From an uncultured Saprospiraceae bacterium (GTDB lineage: Bacteria > Bacteroidota > Bacteroidia > Chitinophagales > Saprospiraceae), in the NCBI GenBank assembly GCA_938015595.1, contig CALLPI010000025.1:1-57318 (forward strand): 57,318 nucleotides of DNA. The letters run 5' to 3'. Every line of letters begins with the position of its first letter. Within the stretch, counting starts at the first letter, position 1. Both the position numbers and the translations under genes were made by a program. The notes under the pieces are model-generated. The model made no database searches and was not told the DNA's origin. It was given only the letters and a program-made list of their open reading frames with translations. Below are positions 8,510-16,095 of the stretch, piece after piece.

Positions 8510-9157
8510 TCAGGAGTTGTCCAGCATGCCGTGGCGTAATGCATATTGTACCAGTTCGGAGGGTGTTTCTAATTGTAGTTTTTTCATGATTTTTTTGCGA
8601 TGGGTATAGACCGTATGTGGGCTAATGTGCAGCATATCAGCTATTTTTTTAGCGACAAACCCGCGAGCAGCCAGTTGTACAATTTCTACCTCGCGCGGCG
8701 ATAAAATACCGGGGGCACAAGGATGGCTGGTTTTGCCCAGGCTTTTTTCTAAGAGCACATTAAGGATTTTGGTGCAAAAAAACTTATCCCCCTTGAGGGT
8801 AGCTCTTATGGCATCCAGGATTTCCTGGGCGTTGCAGGTTTTGGTCAGAAAACTATGTACGCCGATCTCTAGCACTTTGAAAATGGTGCTTCGGTTGTTG
8901 TCATCGCTGATAACCAGTATTTTTATATAAGGATATGCTCGTAGTATTTCCTCTAGTCCTTGCAAAGAAAACGCCCCTGGCTGGTGGTAGTCCACGATGA
9001 GCAAGTTGGGTTGATATAATGCCAGTGCCTGCTGCAGTTCTGCCAGGTTAGCTGCTTCGGCCACTAGCTGGAGGTCTTGCTGCCCAGAGAGAATGCACCG
9101 CAGCCCGGCACGCACCAGATACTGGCCATCAGCAATGAGTACAGAGTGAACAAGCAT
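8510..9157 (-). CDS. NarL/FixJ-type response regulator (orphan)
   Basis: A 215-residue two-domain regulator. The receiver domain (1-120) has Asp56 as the phosphoacceptor (LLIVDYHQPG), Ser84 in the switch position (LVISDD) and Lys106 (FLTKTC). The output domain (about 150-212) is a LuxR-type helix-turn-helix: LSPREVEIVQLAARGFVAKKIADMLHISPHTVYTHRKKI. It should bind DNA as a dimer on phosphorylation. The usual paired acidic residues near the N-terminus are reduced to one (LIADGQY), so metal binding may be weakened. No histidine kinase gene adjoins it. It sits between the M43 protease pair and wbqC. Confidence 0.92.
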   Translation of the reverse strand: MLVHSVLIADGQYLVRAGLRCILSGQQDLQLVAEAANLAELQQALALYQPNLLIVDYHQPGAFSLQGLEEILRAYPYIKILVISDDNNRSTIFKVLEIGVHSFLTKTCNAQEILDAIRATLKGDKFFCTKILNVLLEKSLGKTSHPCAPGILSPREVEIVQLAARGFVAKKIADMLHISPHTVYTHRKKIMKKLQLETPSELVQYALRHGMLDNS

Positions 9158-9184
9158 GAATTTACAGACAAATGATAGAGCTGC

Positions 9185-10726
9185 TTATTGGGTCATCACC
9201 AGGCGCTTGATCTCCCAGCCTTTATCGTACTCGAGGGTCAAGAGATATACGCCGTTACTAAGCCCTCGCATGTCGAGTTCCAGATAGGAAGCGCCCGAAG
9301 CAATACGGTGGCGGCCATAATGTCTGACTTGTCGGCCCGTAGCATCAAAGAGGCGCAGTGTACCGTCAAAAGACTGCTCTGCCTGGAAGCTCACCTGTAG
9401 GGCGTGCTGAGCGCTGCTCACCGGATTGGGCGAAAGCGTCCATTCGCTTAGTTCGCGTATGTCATTGACCGACACCACGGTAGAGTTGGTACGAAATACT
9501 CCGCTCAGCGTAGAGATTGCACAGGTGCGGTAGGCATTGTACGGACGCACGCGCCAGTAGTAGGTGCGGTTGGGTTCCAGCGTGGTCACGGTAAAGGTAT
9601 TGGTGCCAGCTACCACAAAGCGCAAGGGCGATAGTGTGTAGGTAGCGACGCGGTCTATTTCCAGGAGATAAAAATCGGCACCATTGACAGCTGTCCACTG
9701 AAAAGTGACTTGATTGTACCCGGGCGGCGTTTCGTTGTTGATGGGGAATTGCAGCACAGGCGTTTCGGTAATTTCGGTCAGATTGGGCACAAAAGAACTG
9801 CGGATGTAGTTGCGCCGAGTGGAGTTATAGTCAGCCCAAATCAGGCTTTGTTGAGTATTGGAAAAGTAGTAATCATTGCGCACGCAGTTGAGGAAATAGC
9901 TCATGAAGAGCTGTTCGTCGGGGTCAATAGTTACGCCGGCGGGGTCTTGGGCGATGTTGTAGTTGCATCCTGCAAATCCAAAGCCATTGTAGTCGGGCGG
10001 TGTATCGCAGATGTAGTCACCGGCTGTTTGACAGTTGCTGCCGTCCTGGCGCTCCGTAGGCACAAATCCCGGCGACATGGCCGGTGCAGGTGTGCCGTGC
10101 ATGCTTGGGCTGTAGGGCTGTGCATCCCAGCCGTTGTGGGTGTGGTCAAGACTAAAGTAGTGGCCTATTTCGTGGGGGAGCGTCACGCTATTGGCGTTGA
10201 CCTGGTCGCGGCGCACCACTACCCAGTCGCGTTGAGGGTTGTAATAGCCCAGAATGATGCCGTTGTCACCAGAGCTTGGAGGTGCAGGGGTGGCTACGTC
10301 CACTATCCAGATATTGACGGCGCCGGGGTCTCGCAAGAGGTTCATAGCTGTACCGGCATTGAATTGCGTCTGATAAATTGCCGTGTTATTGATATTATCG
10401 CGCAGGGTTTTGATGTAGAACTGCATGTTGAGATCAGCGAAATCTTCGTTGAGTTTGCATAATTGCTCCAGTACGCGATTGTGCGCTACACGTCCTACGC
10501 CGTTGGAGTTGGCTACCAGGTGGAAAGCTACTGGTACGTAAACTGTATTTCTAAATTGCACGGGTTGGTCTTGTATCGCCAGTTTATTTTGGAGCAGGCG
10601 TTCGCGGATAATCTCTTTCCACTCGCCGCCACTATTGCCGCAAGGGCCAATATTGACCTGAGCTACGGCATAAGTAAGATGAAGAAGGCTCGCAGTAATA
10701 GCCAGAGCCAATGTCATTTTTTTCAT
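9185..10726 (-). CDS. Secreted M43 (pappalysin-type) zinc metalloprotease with Fn3 and T9SS domains, copy 1
   Basis: About 513 residues. A signal peptide (MKKMTLALAITASLLHLTYAVAQ) fixes the start at 10726; the frame runs on to 10750. The zinc site is HEIGHYFSLDH, a metzincin HExxHxxGxxH in which the usual Gly is Ser. A Met-turn candidate follows in EQLFMSYF. Cysteines around SNCQTAGDYICDTPPD match the M43 pattern of ulilysin-like enzymes. After the catalytic domain come a fibronectin type III-like domain (TVTTLEPNRTYYWRVRPYN) and a T9SS type A tail ending LSNGVYLLTLEYDKGWE. It should digest extracellular protein or peptides at the surface. The paralogue at 10838 lies 111 nt upstream on the same strand, an evident tandem duplication. 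Confidence 0.92.
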   Translation of the reverse strand: MKKMTLALAITASLLHLTYAVAQVNIGPCGNSGGEWKEIIRERLLQNKLAIQDQPVQFRNTVYVPVAFHLVANSNGVGRVAHNRVLEQLCKLNEDFADLNMQFYIKTLRDNINNTAIYQTQFNAGTAMNLLRDPGAVNIWIVDVATPAPPSSGDNGIILGYYNPQRDWVVVRRDQVNANSVTLPHEIGHYFSLDHTHNGWDAQPYSPSMHGTPAPAMSPGFVPTERQDGSNCQTAGDYICDTPPDYNGFGFAGCNYNIAQDPAGVTIDPDEQLFMSYFLNCVRNDYYFSNTQQSLIWADYNSTRRNYIRSSFVPNLTEITETPVLQFPINNETPPGYNQVTFQWTAVNGADFYLLEIDRVATYTLSPLRFVVAGTNTFTVTTLEPNRTYYWRVRPYNAYRTCAISTLSGVFRTNSTVVSVNDIRELSEWTLSPNPVSSAQHALQVSFQAEQSFDGTLRLFDATGRQVRHYGRHRIASGASYLELDMRGLSNGVYLLTLEYDKGWEIKRLVMTQ

Positions 10727-10837
10727 GGTGGTATTTGATGATAATAACAAGTAGATTTCGAAGTATTTTCTGTAAGTCAGACAACAGCGGCTGCCAATAG
10801 ACTGCCTGCGTGCATACGGTTCCTCTTCTTGGTCAGA

Positions 10838-12376
10838 TTATTCTGCAATTACAATTCTACGCTGTTCGCGCCCTTGCCGATGTTCTATGGTAAGTACGTA
10901 CAATCCTCGAGGCAAATTAGCCAGATCAATTTCCAGCATGCTCTCGCCGGCAGGAACGTACTGCTGCCCCACGTGCTTTACCACTTGTCCGGTAGCATTG
11001 TGTAGGCGCAGGCTTCCGTTGAAGTGCTGGAGTGTGTTCAGCCTTATGAACAAGCGGCGCTCGGCGCCTATTGGATTGGGAGACACCGTCCATTCACCTA
11101 GTTCTTCAATTTCGGGTACACTCACCATCACATTGTTGGTGCGGAACTGCGCCGCTGGCGTGAAAGGCGCACAAGTGCGATAGGCATTGTACGGGCGTAC
11201 GCGCCAGAAGTAGGTGCGGTTGGCCAGCAAAGTGGTGACGGTATGGCTGGTGGCGCCGGGCACAATGATGCGGATGGGATTGTTGGTGAAGTTGGAAGCC
11301 AAGTCTATTTCCAACAGGTAAAAGTCGGCGCCAGCTACGCCTGTCCACTGGAAGTTGACCTGGTTGAAACCTGGAGTAAACTCGTTGTTGATAGGGAAGG
11401 TCAGTGTGGGCGCCTGGGTTATCTGTGTAGTATTGGGCGTGATGTTGGGCCGCAGGTAGTTGCGCGAGGCGCTATTGTAGTCGGCAGCGATTAGGTTCTT
11501 TTGCGTATTAGAGAAGTAATACTGATCGCGCACGCAGCCGTCAAAATAGCTCATGAAGAGTTGTTCGTCAGGGTTGATAGGGGTGCCGGTGGGGTCCAAT
11601 GCAGTATAGTTGCACCCTGTATGCCCGAGGCCGTTGTAGTCGGGCGGGGTGTCGCAGATGAAGTCACCGGCGGTTTGGCAGTTGCTACCATCTTGGCGTT
11701 CAGTGGGTACGTTTCCGGGAGAGATGCTTGGAGCGGGCGAGCCGTGTACGCTGGGATTGTAAGGCTGTGCATCCCAGCCATTGTGGGTGTGTTTAAGGCT
11801 AAAGAAATGGCCTACTTCATGTGGTAAGGTTGTGGAGGAGAGGTTGGCCTGGTCGCGGCGAATGACGATCCAGTCGCGCTGGGGCGAGTAGTAGCCTAGT
11901 GTGACGCCAGGTGGGTCATTTGGCCCTGGAGGCGAGCCGGCGGCTAGGTCCACAATCCAAATGTTCATGGCGGTGTTATCGCGCAGTAGGTTCATTACTG
12001 TACCTGCGGAATACTGAGTTTGATATATAGCCGTGTTGTTGATGTTGTCATTTAAGGCTTTGATGTAAAACTGCATGTTGAGGCTGTCAAAGTCCTGGTT
12101 GAGACGGCACAGTACATCGAGCACCTGGCCATAAGTAACGCGCCCTGCTCCGTTGGTGTTGGCCACCATATGAAATCGAATAGGCACATAGACGATATTT
12201 CGGAACTCCACATCTGCGGGGTTGTCGCGCAGCGTTTGGATGTTTTGGAGTAGGCGCTCAGTGAGCATGATGTCCCATTCGCCGCCGCTGTTGCCGCAAG
12301 GAGTATGCCAGGATTGCCCATTCACGGCTGTGCTAACCAGTAGCCCGCACAAGATGACGGTGAAACGAAAAAGCAT
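10838..12376 (-). CDS. Secreted M43 (pappalysin-type) zinc metalloprotease with Fn3 and T9SS domains, copy 2
   Basis: About 512 residues, aligning with the protein at 9185 over the whole length. The signal peptide is MLFRFTVILCGLLVSTAVNG (start at 12376; the open frame extends to 12421). The zinc motif is HEVGHFFSLKH, again with Ser where most M43 enzymes have Gly, and the Met-turn candidate is EQLFMSYF. An Fn3-like module and a T9SS type A C-terminal domain (LPRGLYVLTIEHRQ) follow. The two copies differ most in the signal peptide and the C-terminal tail, as expected for an older duplication with kept catalytic cores. A TAACTTTG element (12410-12417 complement) lies 33 nt upstream. Confidence 0.92.
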   Translation of the reverse strand: MLFRFTVILCGLLVSTAVNGQSWHTPCGNSGGEWDIMLTERLLQNIQTLRDNPADVEFRNIVYVPIRFHMVANTNGAGRVTYGQVLDVLCRLNQDFDSLNMQFYIKALNDNINNTAIYQTQYSAGTVMNLLRDNTAMNIWIVDLAAGSPPGPNDPPGVTLGYYSPQRDWIVIRRDQANLSSTTLPHEVGHFFSLKHTHNGWDAQPYNPSVHGSPAPSISPGNVPTERQDGSNCQTAGDFICDTPPDYNGLGHTGCNYTALDPTGTPINPDEQLFMSYFDGCVRDQYYFSNTQKNLIAADYNSASRNYLRPNITPNTTQITQAPTLTFPINNEFTPGFNQVNFQWTGVAGADFYLLEIDLASNFTNNPIRIIVPGATSHTVTTLLANRTYFWRVRPYNAYRTCAPFTPAAQFRTNNVMVSVPEIEELGEWTVSPNPIGAERRLFIRLNTLQHFNGSLRLHNATGQVVKHVGQQYVPAGESMLEIDLANLPRGLYVLTIEHRQGREQRRIVIAE

Positions 12377-12409
12377 AGAAGTTTGATTTGATTGTGATAT
12401 ATTGCCTTG

Positions 12410-12417
12410 CAAAGTTA
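12410..12417 (-). promoter_or_regulatory. -7 promoter element upstream of the M43 protease gene
   Basis: On the minus strand this reads TAACTTTG, matching the Bacteroidota -7 consensus TAnnTTTG, 33 nt before the start codon at 12376. I see no clear TTTG at the usual -33 distance, so the promoter call rests on one box. Confidence 0.45.
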
Positions 12418-12548
12418 ACATCCTTTAGTTGCATTCGTTTCATCGCTTGTGCAATTTGTCTGACATTTGCACGCAGCGCATTTGAGCTGGCAGAAAAAAA
12501 GCGCTACTTTCATCCATAGTTGTAGTGCGCAGGATGCAGGTAACAAAC

Positions 12549-12556
12549 TATCTTTG
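12549..12556 (+). promoter_or_regulatory. -7 promoter element upstream of the coiled-coil gene at 12576
   Basis: TATCTTTG matches the TAnnTTTG consensus and ends 19 nt before the ATG at 12576. A TTG at 12520-12522 lies a little too far upstream to be an ideal -33 box. If correct, the 5' leader is very short and the upstream in-frame ATG codons at 12525 and 12534 would not be on the transcript. Confidence 0.5.
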
Positions 12557-12575
12557 CTCGAATTTACAAAGTACC

Positions 12576-13235
12576 ATGCTCAAGAATCTGAAATCTTTAT
12601 TTATCATTGAAGAAGAACCCTCGCCTAAGCCTGACCAGGGCAAACCGGCTGCTTCCCAGGTGCAAAAACCAGCCACACACGTGCACACATTGCCACAGTC
12701 AGAGCAAGGGCGGGCTGGGAAAGTGAATGAGAAGTTCATGGACCTGCTTTTCAAAGCCATGGAAGACAATAACCCAGAGGGCTTCGACTACATGGAGTTT
12801 CGCCAGAGCCTCAACTCGCTCAAGAAAATGCCTATGGACGAACAAACGCGCTTCCAGTCTGCTTTTGCCATGGCGCAAACGCTGGGCGCTACACCAGCGG
12901 CATTGCTCGACTCGGCCATGCACTACATAGCCGTGCTCAAGCGCGAAGAGCAACAATTTGAGCAAGCCCTGGCTGCCCAAAAAGACAGACAGATAGGCAG
13001 CAAGGAAGCCGAACTGGCCAACCTCCAGCAAACCATCCAGGCCAAAGCCGAGCAAATTAAGCGCCTGACCCAGGAAATTGAAGCTCACCAGCAGCATGTG
13101 CAGCGCATCCAGCAGGAGTTGGCCGAGGCGGCTGTGAAGATGGAAAGTACCAAAAACGACTTCATCGCCTCGTATAATGCCTTGGTGGAGCAAATTCAGA
13201 CTGATGTGGAAAACATGAAAATTTACCTGAAATGA
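12576..13235 (+). CDS. Cytosolic coiled-coil protein of unknown function (envelope cluster gene 1)
   Basis: A 219-residue soluble protein with no signal peptide. Residues 12-45 are a low-complexity Pro/Gln/Lys linker. Residues 50-118 form a compact helical domain (EKFMDLLFKAMEDNNPEGFDYMEF... and ARFQSAF-like helices). Residues 120-215 are a long coiled coil rich in Gln, Glu and Ala, with heptads such as ELANLQQTIQAKAEQIKRL. I know no function for it. It is the first of three plus-strand genes that appear to form a system with the two-TM protein (13466) and the SBP-OmpA fusion (14519). An in-frame ATG exists at 12525, but a TATCTTTG element at 12549-12556 favours the start at 12576. Confidence 0.8.
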   Translation: MLKNLKSLFIIEEEPSPKPDQGKPAASQVQKPATHVHTLPQSEQGRAGKVNEKFMDLLFKAMEDNNPEGFDYMEFRQSLNSLKKMPMDEQTRFQSAFAMAQTLGATPAALLDSAMHYIAVLKREEQQFEQALAAQKDRQIGSKEAELANLQQTIQAKAEQIKRLTQEIEAHQQHVQRIQQELAEAAVKMESTKNDFIASYNALVEQIQTDVENMKIYLK

Positions 13236-13465
13236 GCTACTGGCTTTCTGCAAAAAACCTGAGCAAAAAGCGCATTGTGCTACTTTTGCTCAGTCTTTAT
13301 CCGGCTGTCGGGTAGTTTCCGCAGGGTATTTTTCTCAGCGATACATTTCCACAACTTGAATTTGCTGCTGGTATTCTTCACAATTCTTGTACTTTTGTTG
13401 GCCGTTTGGTATCATCGGAGGCGGCACGCGCAGTTTTTTAACGCTATAACCGAACCACTATCATT

Positions 13466-14494
13466 ATGGATTCTTCGTCTATGCAAAGCATGAAACCCAA
13501 GTCCTTCTGGCAACGCCCCGAGGGCGTCACTGGGCTTATTTTTCTGGCTGCCATTGCTGCCGGAGTGGTGTACTTGATCACTGCCATCAACTGGGGAGCT
13601 ATCCTGGCCAATACCCTCTACCTGGCTGGCACGTTGGCGGTGCTCGGTGCCATAGTGTACATGATACTCGATCCCAAGGTGCGCAACTTGGTGTGGTACA
13701 TGTATAAAAGCGTAATGCGCACTATTACTGGATGGTTTGTTCAGATAGATCCCGTGGGTATTCTCAAATCCTACGTGGAAAGCTTGCAGGAAAACCTGCG
13801 CAAAATGAATAAGCAGATCAGCCAGTTGCGCGGGCAGATGCACAAGCTCCAGGAAATCATTCACAATAACAAAAAGCAAATTGAAAGCAACCTGCAACTG
13901 GCCAGCAAGGCTCGCGAAACCAACAAACAAAACGTGATGATCCTCAAATCACGCCAAGCTGGCCGCCTCAAGGACTCAAACCTCAAGCTCGAAGACCTCT
14001 ACCGCAAAATGGAGATTCTCTATCGGGTGCTGACCAAGATGTACGAAAACTCCCAAATTCTCATGGAAGATATCCAAGACCAGGTAGCCGTCAAGGAGCA
14101 GGAGCGCAAGGCTATCCACGCCAGCTACGGTGCCATGAGGTCAGCTATGAGCGTCATCTCCGGCGATCCCGACAAACGCGCCATGTTCGATATGGCCATG
14201 GAGTCTATTGCCGAAGACGTAGCCAATAAAGTTGGCGAAATGGAGCGCTTCATGGAAATGTCTTCCAACTTCATGGAGTCTATTGATCTGCAAAATGGCA
14301 TTTTTGAAGAAGAAGGCCTCAAGATGCTGGAAAAGTGGGAGCAGGAGGGTGTATCGCTCATTCTGGGCAAGGAAAAGGAAACCCTGCTGCTGGCCGCCAA
14401 CAATCCCAATGACGTACTCGACCTCAACGCGCCCATCAAACAACCCGTACGCGAACCTGGGCACCGCAACCAATATGATTCTCTCTTTGATTAA
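13466..14494 (+). CDS. Two-TM inner-membrane coiled-coil protein, PspA-like in organisation (envelope cluster gene 2)
   Basis: 342 residues. Two closely spaced TM helices (21-41 and 46-67) form an N-terminal hairpin. A positively charged amphipathic stretch follows (YKSVMRTITGWFVQIDP), then a helical region of more than 200 residues: ILKSYVESLQENLRKMNKQ, KSRQAGRLKDSNLKLEDL, and DPDKRAMFDMAMESIAEDV followed by VGEMERFMEMS. The order DP...YVE..QENL..., long antiparallel-type helices, then a small xDKRxMFDxAxE block recalls PspA/Vipp1 (DPxKLxRxxIxEMExxL... and GKLDEAMxRFExxERRI), here tethered by a hairpin. I offer this as resemblance, not proven homology. The flanking genes suggest a three-protein envelope complex. 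Confidence 0.78.
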   Translation: MDSSSMQSMKPKSFWQRPEGVTGLIFLAAIAAGVVYLITAINWGAILANTLYLAGTLAVLGAIVYMILDPKVRNLVWYMYKSVMRTITGWFVQIDPVGILKSYVESLQENLRKMNKQISQLRGQMHKLQEIIHNNKKQIESNLQLASKARETNKQNVMILKSRQAGRLKDSNLKLEDLYRKMEILYRVLTKMYENSQILMEDIQDQVAVKEQERKAIHASYGAMRSAMSVISGDPDKRAMFDMAMESIAEDVANKVGEMERFMEMSSNFMESIDLQNGIFEEEGLKMLEKWEQEGVSLILGKEKETLLLAANNPNDVLDLNAPIKQPVREPGHRNQYDSLFD

Positions 14495-14518
14495 ATCAAC
14501 TTTGTTATACTCGTAGCT

Positions 14519-16087
14519 ATGGCACAAAGACTCACTACTTTTTCCAAGTTCCTCATTGTCGCACTGGTGGTTGGAGCTGCCTTTCTGGGCATTACCCAAT
14601 TGCAGAAAAGTGGCTTGCTGAATAATAAAACCTCCGATAACAGCGGCAACACCAGTCTGTTCAAAGATACCAAGAGCAAGTTCAAGGATGACGAAGTCGT
14701 CAAAATAGGTGTAGTGACATGGGGCGGATATGCCGGCGGCCAGTACTTCAACGAAGGCTTCAAGGCCAATAAGAACTCCCGTTTTACGAAAGAATACGGC
14801 ATTCCAGTGGAGTTCAAGGTATTGGATGACTTCGAAGCCTCGCGCAATGCCTTTCGCGCCGATGAAGTAAACCTACTGTGGACGACCATTGACGCCTTCC
14901 CTACAGAAGTAAATGGGCTAGCAGATTTCGATCCCGTTATCGTATTTCAGGCTGACTGGTCGCGTGGTGGCGATGCCATCGTAGTGCGGCGGGGCATTAC
15001 CAAAGTAGCCGACCTTAAAGGCAAACGCATCGCCGTGGCCGAAATGACGCCTTCCCACTCTTTTTTGCTCTGGTTGTTAGATGCCGGTGGCATCTCGGTC
15101 AAGGATATAGTCATTGTGCCCCAGGCCAATGCCATTGACGCCGCCGAGGTGTTCAAGAGCCAGAAGGTAGATGCTGCCGTAGTATGGAGCCCCGACGACA
15201 TACTCTGTACCAAGGCGGTACCGGGGTCTCGCATTCTGGAAAGTACGCGCTCTGCAGCCTACATCATTGCTGATGTATTTATGGCTAAACGCGCTTGGGC
15301 CGAAAAAAACCGCGATAAACTCCAGAAAATCTATGAGGGCTGGATGCGCGGTGCTGCCGAGATTAATTCCAATCCTGCTGCTCGTCGTAAGGCCGCACAA
15401 ATACTAGCCCGTGAGTTTACAGAAAATGGCACCGCTCTCAGTGACGAAGAAGCTGCCCAGATGTTGGATAATGTGCGTCTGACTACTCACGGTGACAACA
15501 TAAACTTCTTTGGTCTCAACCCCAACTACAAAGGCATCACCGGCAATGTATTGTACTCGCGTATGGCCGACATCTATGCCAGCCTGGGCTATGTGGAAGG
15601 TGGCCAGGCACCCAACTGGCGGCGCATCGCTTACCCGTCATTAGTTAATAGCGTCCAATTGAACGGCTCCGAACACGCCGCCGAAGGGCAAAGGCAGTTT
15701 ACTCAGGTGACTACAGAGGAGGGCAAGAGCCGCGAAGCCTTTGCTAGCAAGCAGGTGTCTATCAATTTTCGCAGCGGTGAGTATCAACTGGATGAAAATG
15801 CCAAATACATCATTGACAAGGAGTTTGTAGAAATTGCCAAGGCATTTGGCAACGCCCGTATCCGCATTGAAGGCAATACCGACGATGTAGGCAGCCGCGA
15901 GAGCAACATCAAACTCTCGCAGCAGCGCGCGCAGGCTGTAGCTAACTACCTCATCCGCGAGCACGGCATGTCGCCCAACCGCTTCATCGTGGTAGGCAAC
16001 GGCCCCGATAAACCCGTGGCGCCTAACACCTCCGAAGCAGGCAAAGCCAAAAACCGTCGCACTGATTTTGAATTGGTCAAGGATTGA
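14519..16087 (+). CDS. Membrane-anchored solute-binding protein fused to an OmpA peptidoglycan-binding domain (envelope cluster gene 3)
   Basis: 522 residues. An N-terminal anchor (residues 9-29, SKFLIVALVVGAAFLGITQL) has no obvious cleavage site, so the protein probably stays tethered to the inner membrane. Residues about 55-350 are a type II periplasmic binding protein of the NMT1/SsuA/TauA class: KIGVVTWGGYAGGQYFNEGF, then KGKRIAVAEMTPSH and DAAVVWSPDD. Residues 413-522 are an OmpA-like domain with the peptidoglycan-contacting pattern NTDDVGSRESNIKLSQQRA and NRRTDF. No ABC permease or ATPase lies nearby, so it is likelier a ligand sensor linked to the cell wall than a transporter component. 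Automated annotation often calls such fusions a phosphate ABC transporter/OmpA protein. It starts 24 nt after the two-TM gene. Confidence 0.88.
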   Translation: MAQRLTTFSKFLIVALVVGAAFLGITQLQKSGLLNNKTSDNSGNTSLFKDTKSKFKDDEVVKIGVVTWGGYAGGQYFNEGFKANKNSRFTKEYGIPVEFKVLDDFEASRNAFRADEVNLLWTTIDAFPTEVNGLADFDPVIVFQADWSRGGDAIVVRRGITKVADLKGKRIAVAEMTPSHSFLLWLLDAGGISVKDIVIVPQANAIDAAEVFKSQKVDAAVVWSPDDILCTKAVPGSRILESTRSAAYIIADVFMAKRAWAEKNRDKLQKIYEGWMRGAAEINSNPAARRKAAQILAREFTENGTALSDEEAAQMLDNVRLTTHGDNINFFGLNPNYKGITGNVLYSRMADIYASLGYVEGGQAPNWRRIAYPSLVNSVQLNGSEHAAEGQRQFTQVTTEEGKSREAFASKQVSINFRSGEYQLDENAKYIIDKEFVEIAKAFGNARIRIEGNTDDVGSRESNIKLSQQRAQAVANYLIREHGMSPNRFIVVGNGPDKPVAPNTSEAGKAKNRRTDFELVKD

Positions 16088-16095
16088 ACTCTATT

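Noticed and set aside
13275-13493. 72-codon hydrophobic frame before the two-TM protein gene
   Set aside because: The hydrophobic stretch comes from a T-rich gap, and the frame runs into the start of the real gene at 13466 in another register.
12576-16087. Interpretation as a phosphate or taurine ABC importer
   Set aside because: No permease or ATPase gene is adjacent, and the binding protein is tethered to the membrane and cell wall instead of being free or a lipoprotein.
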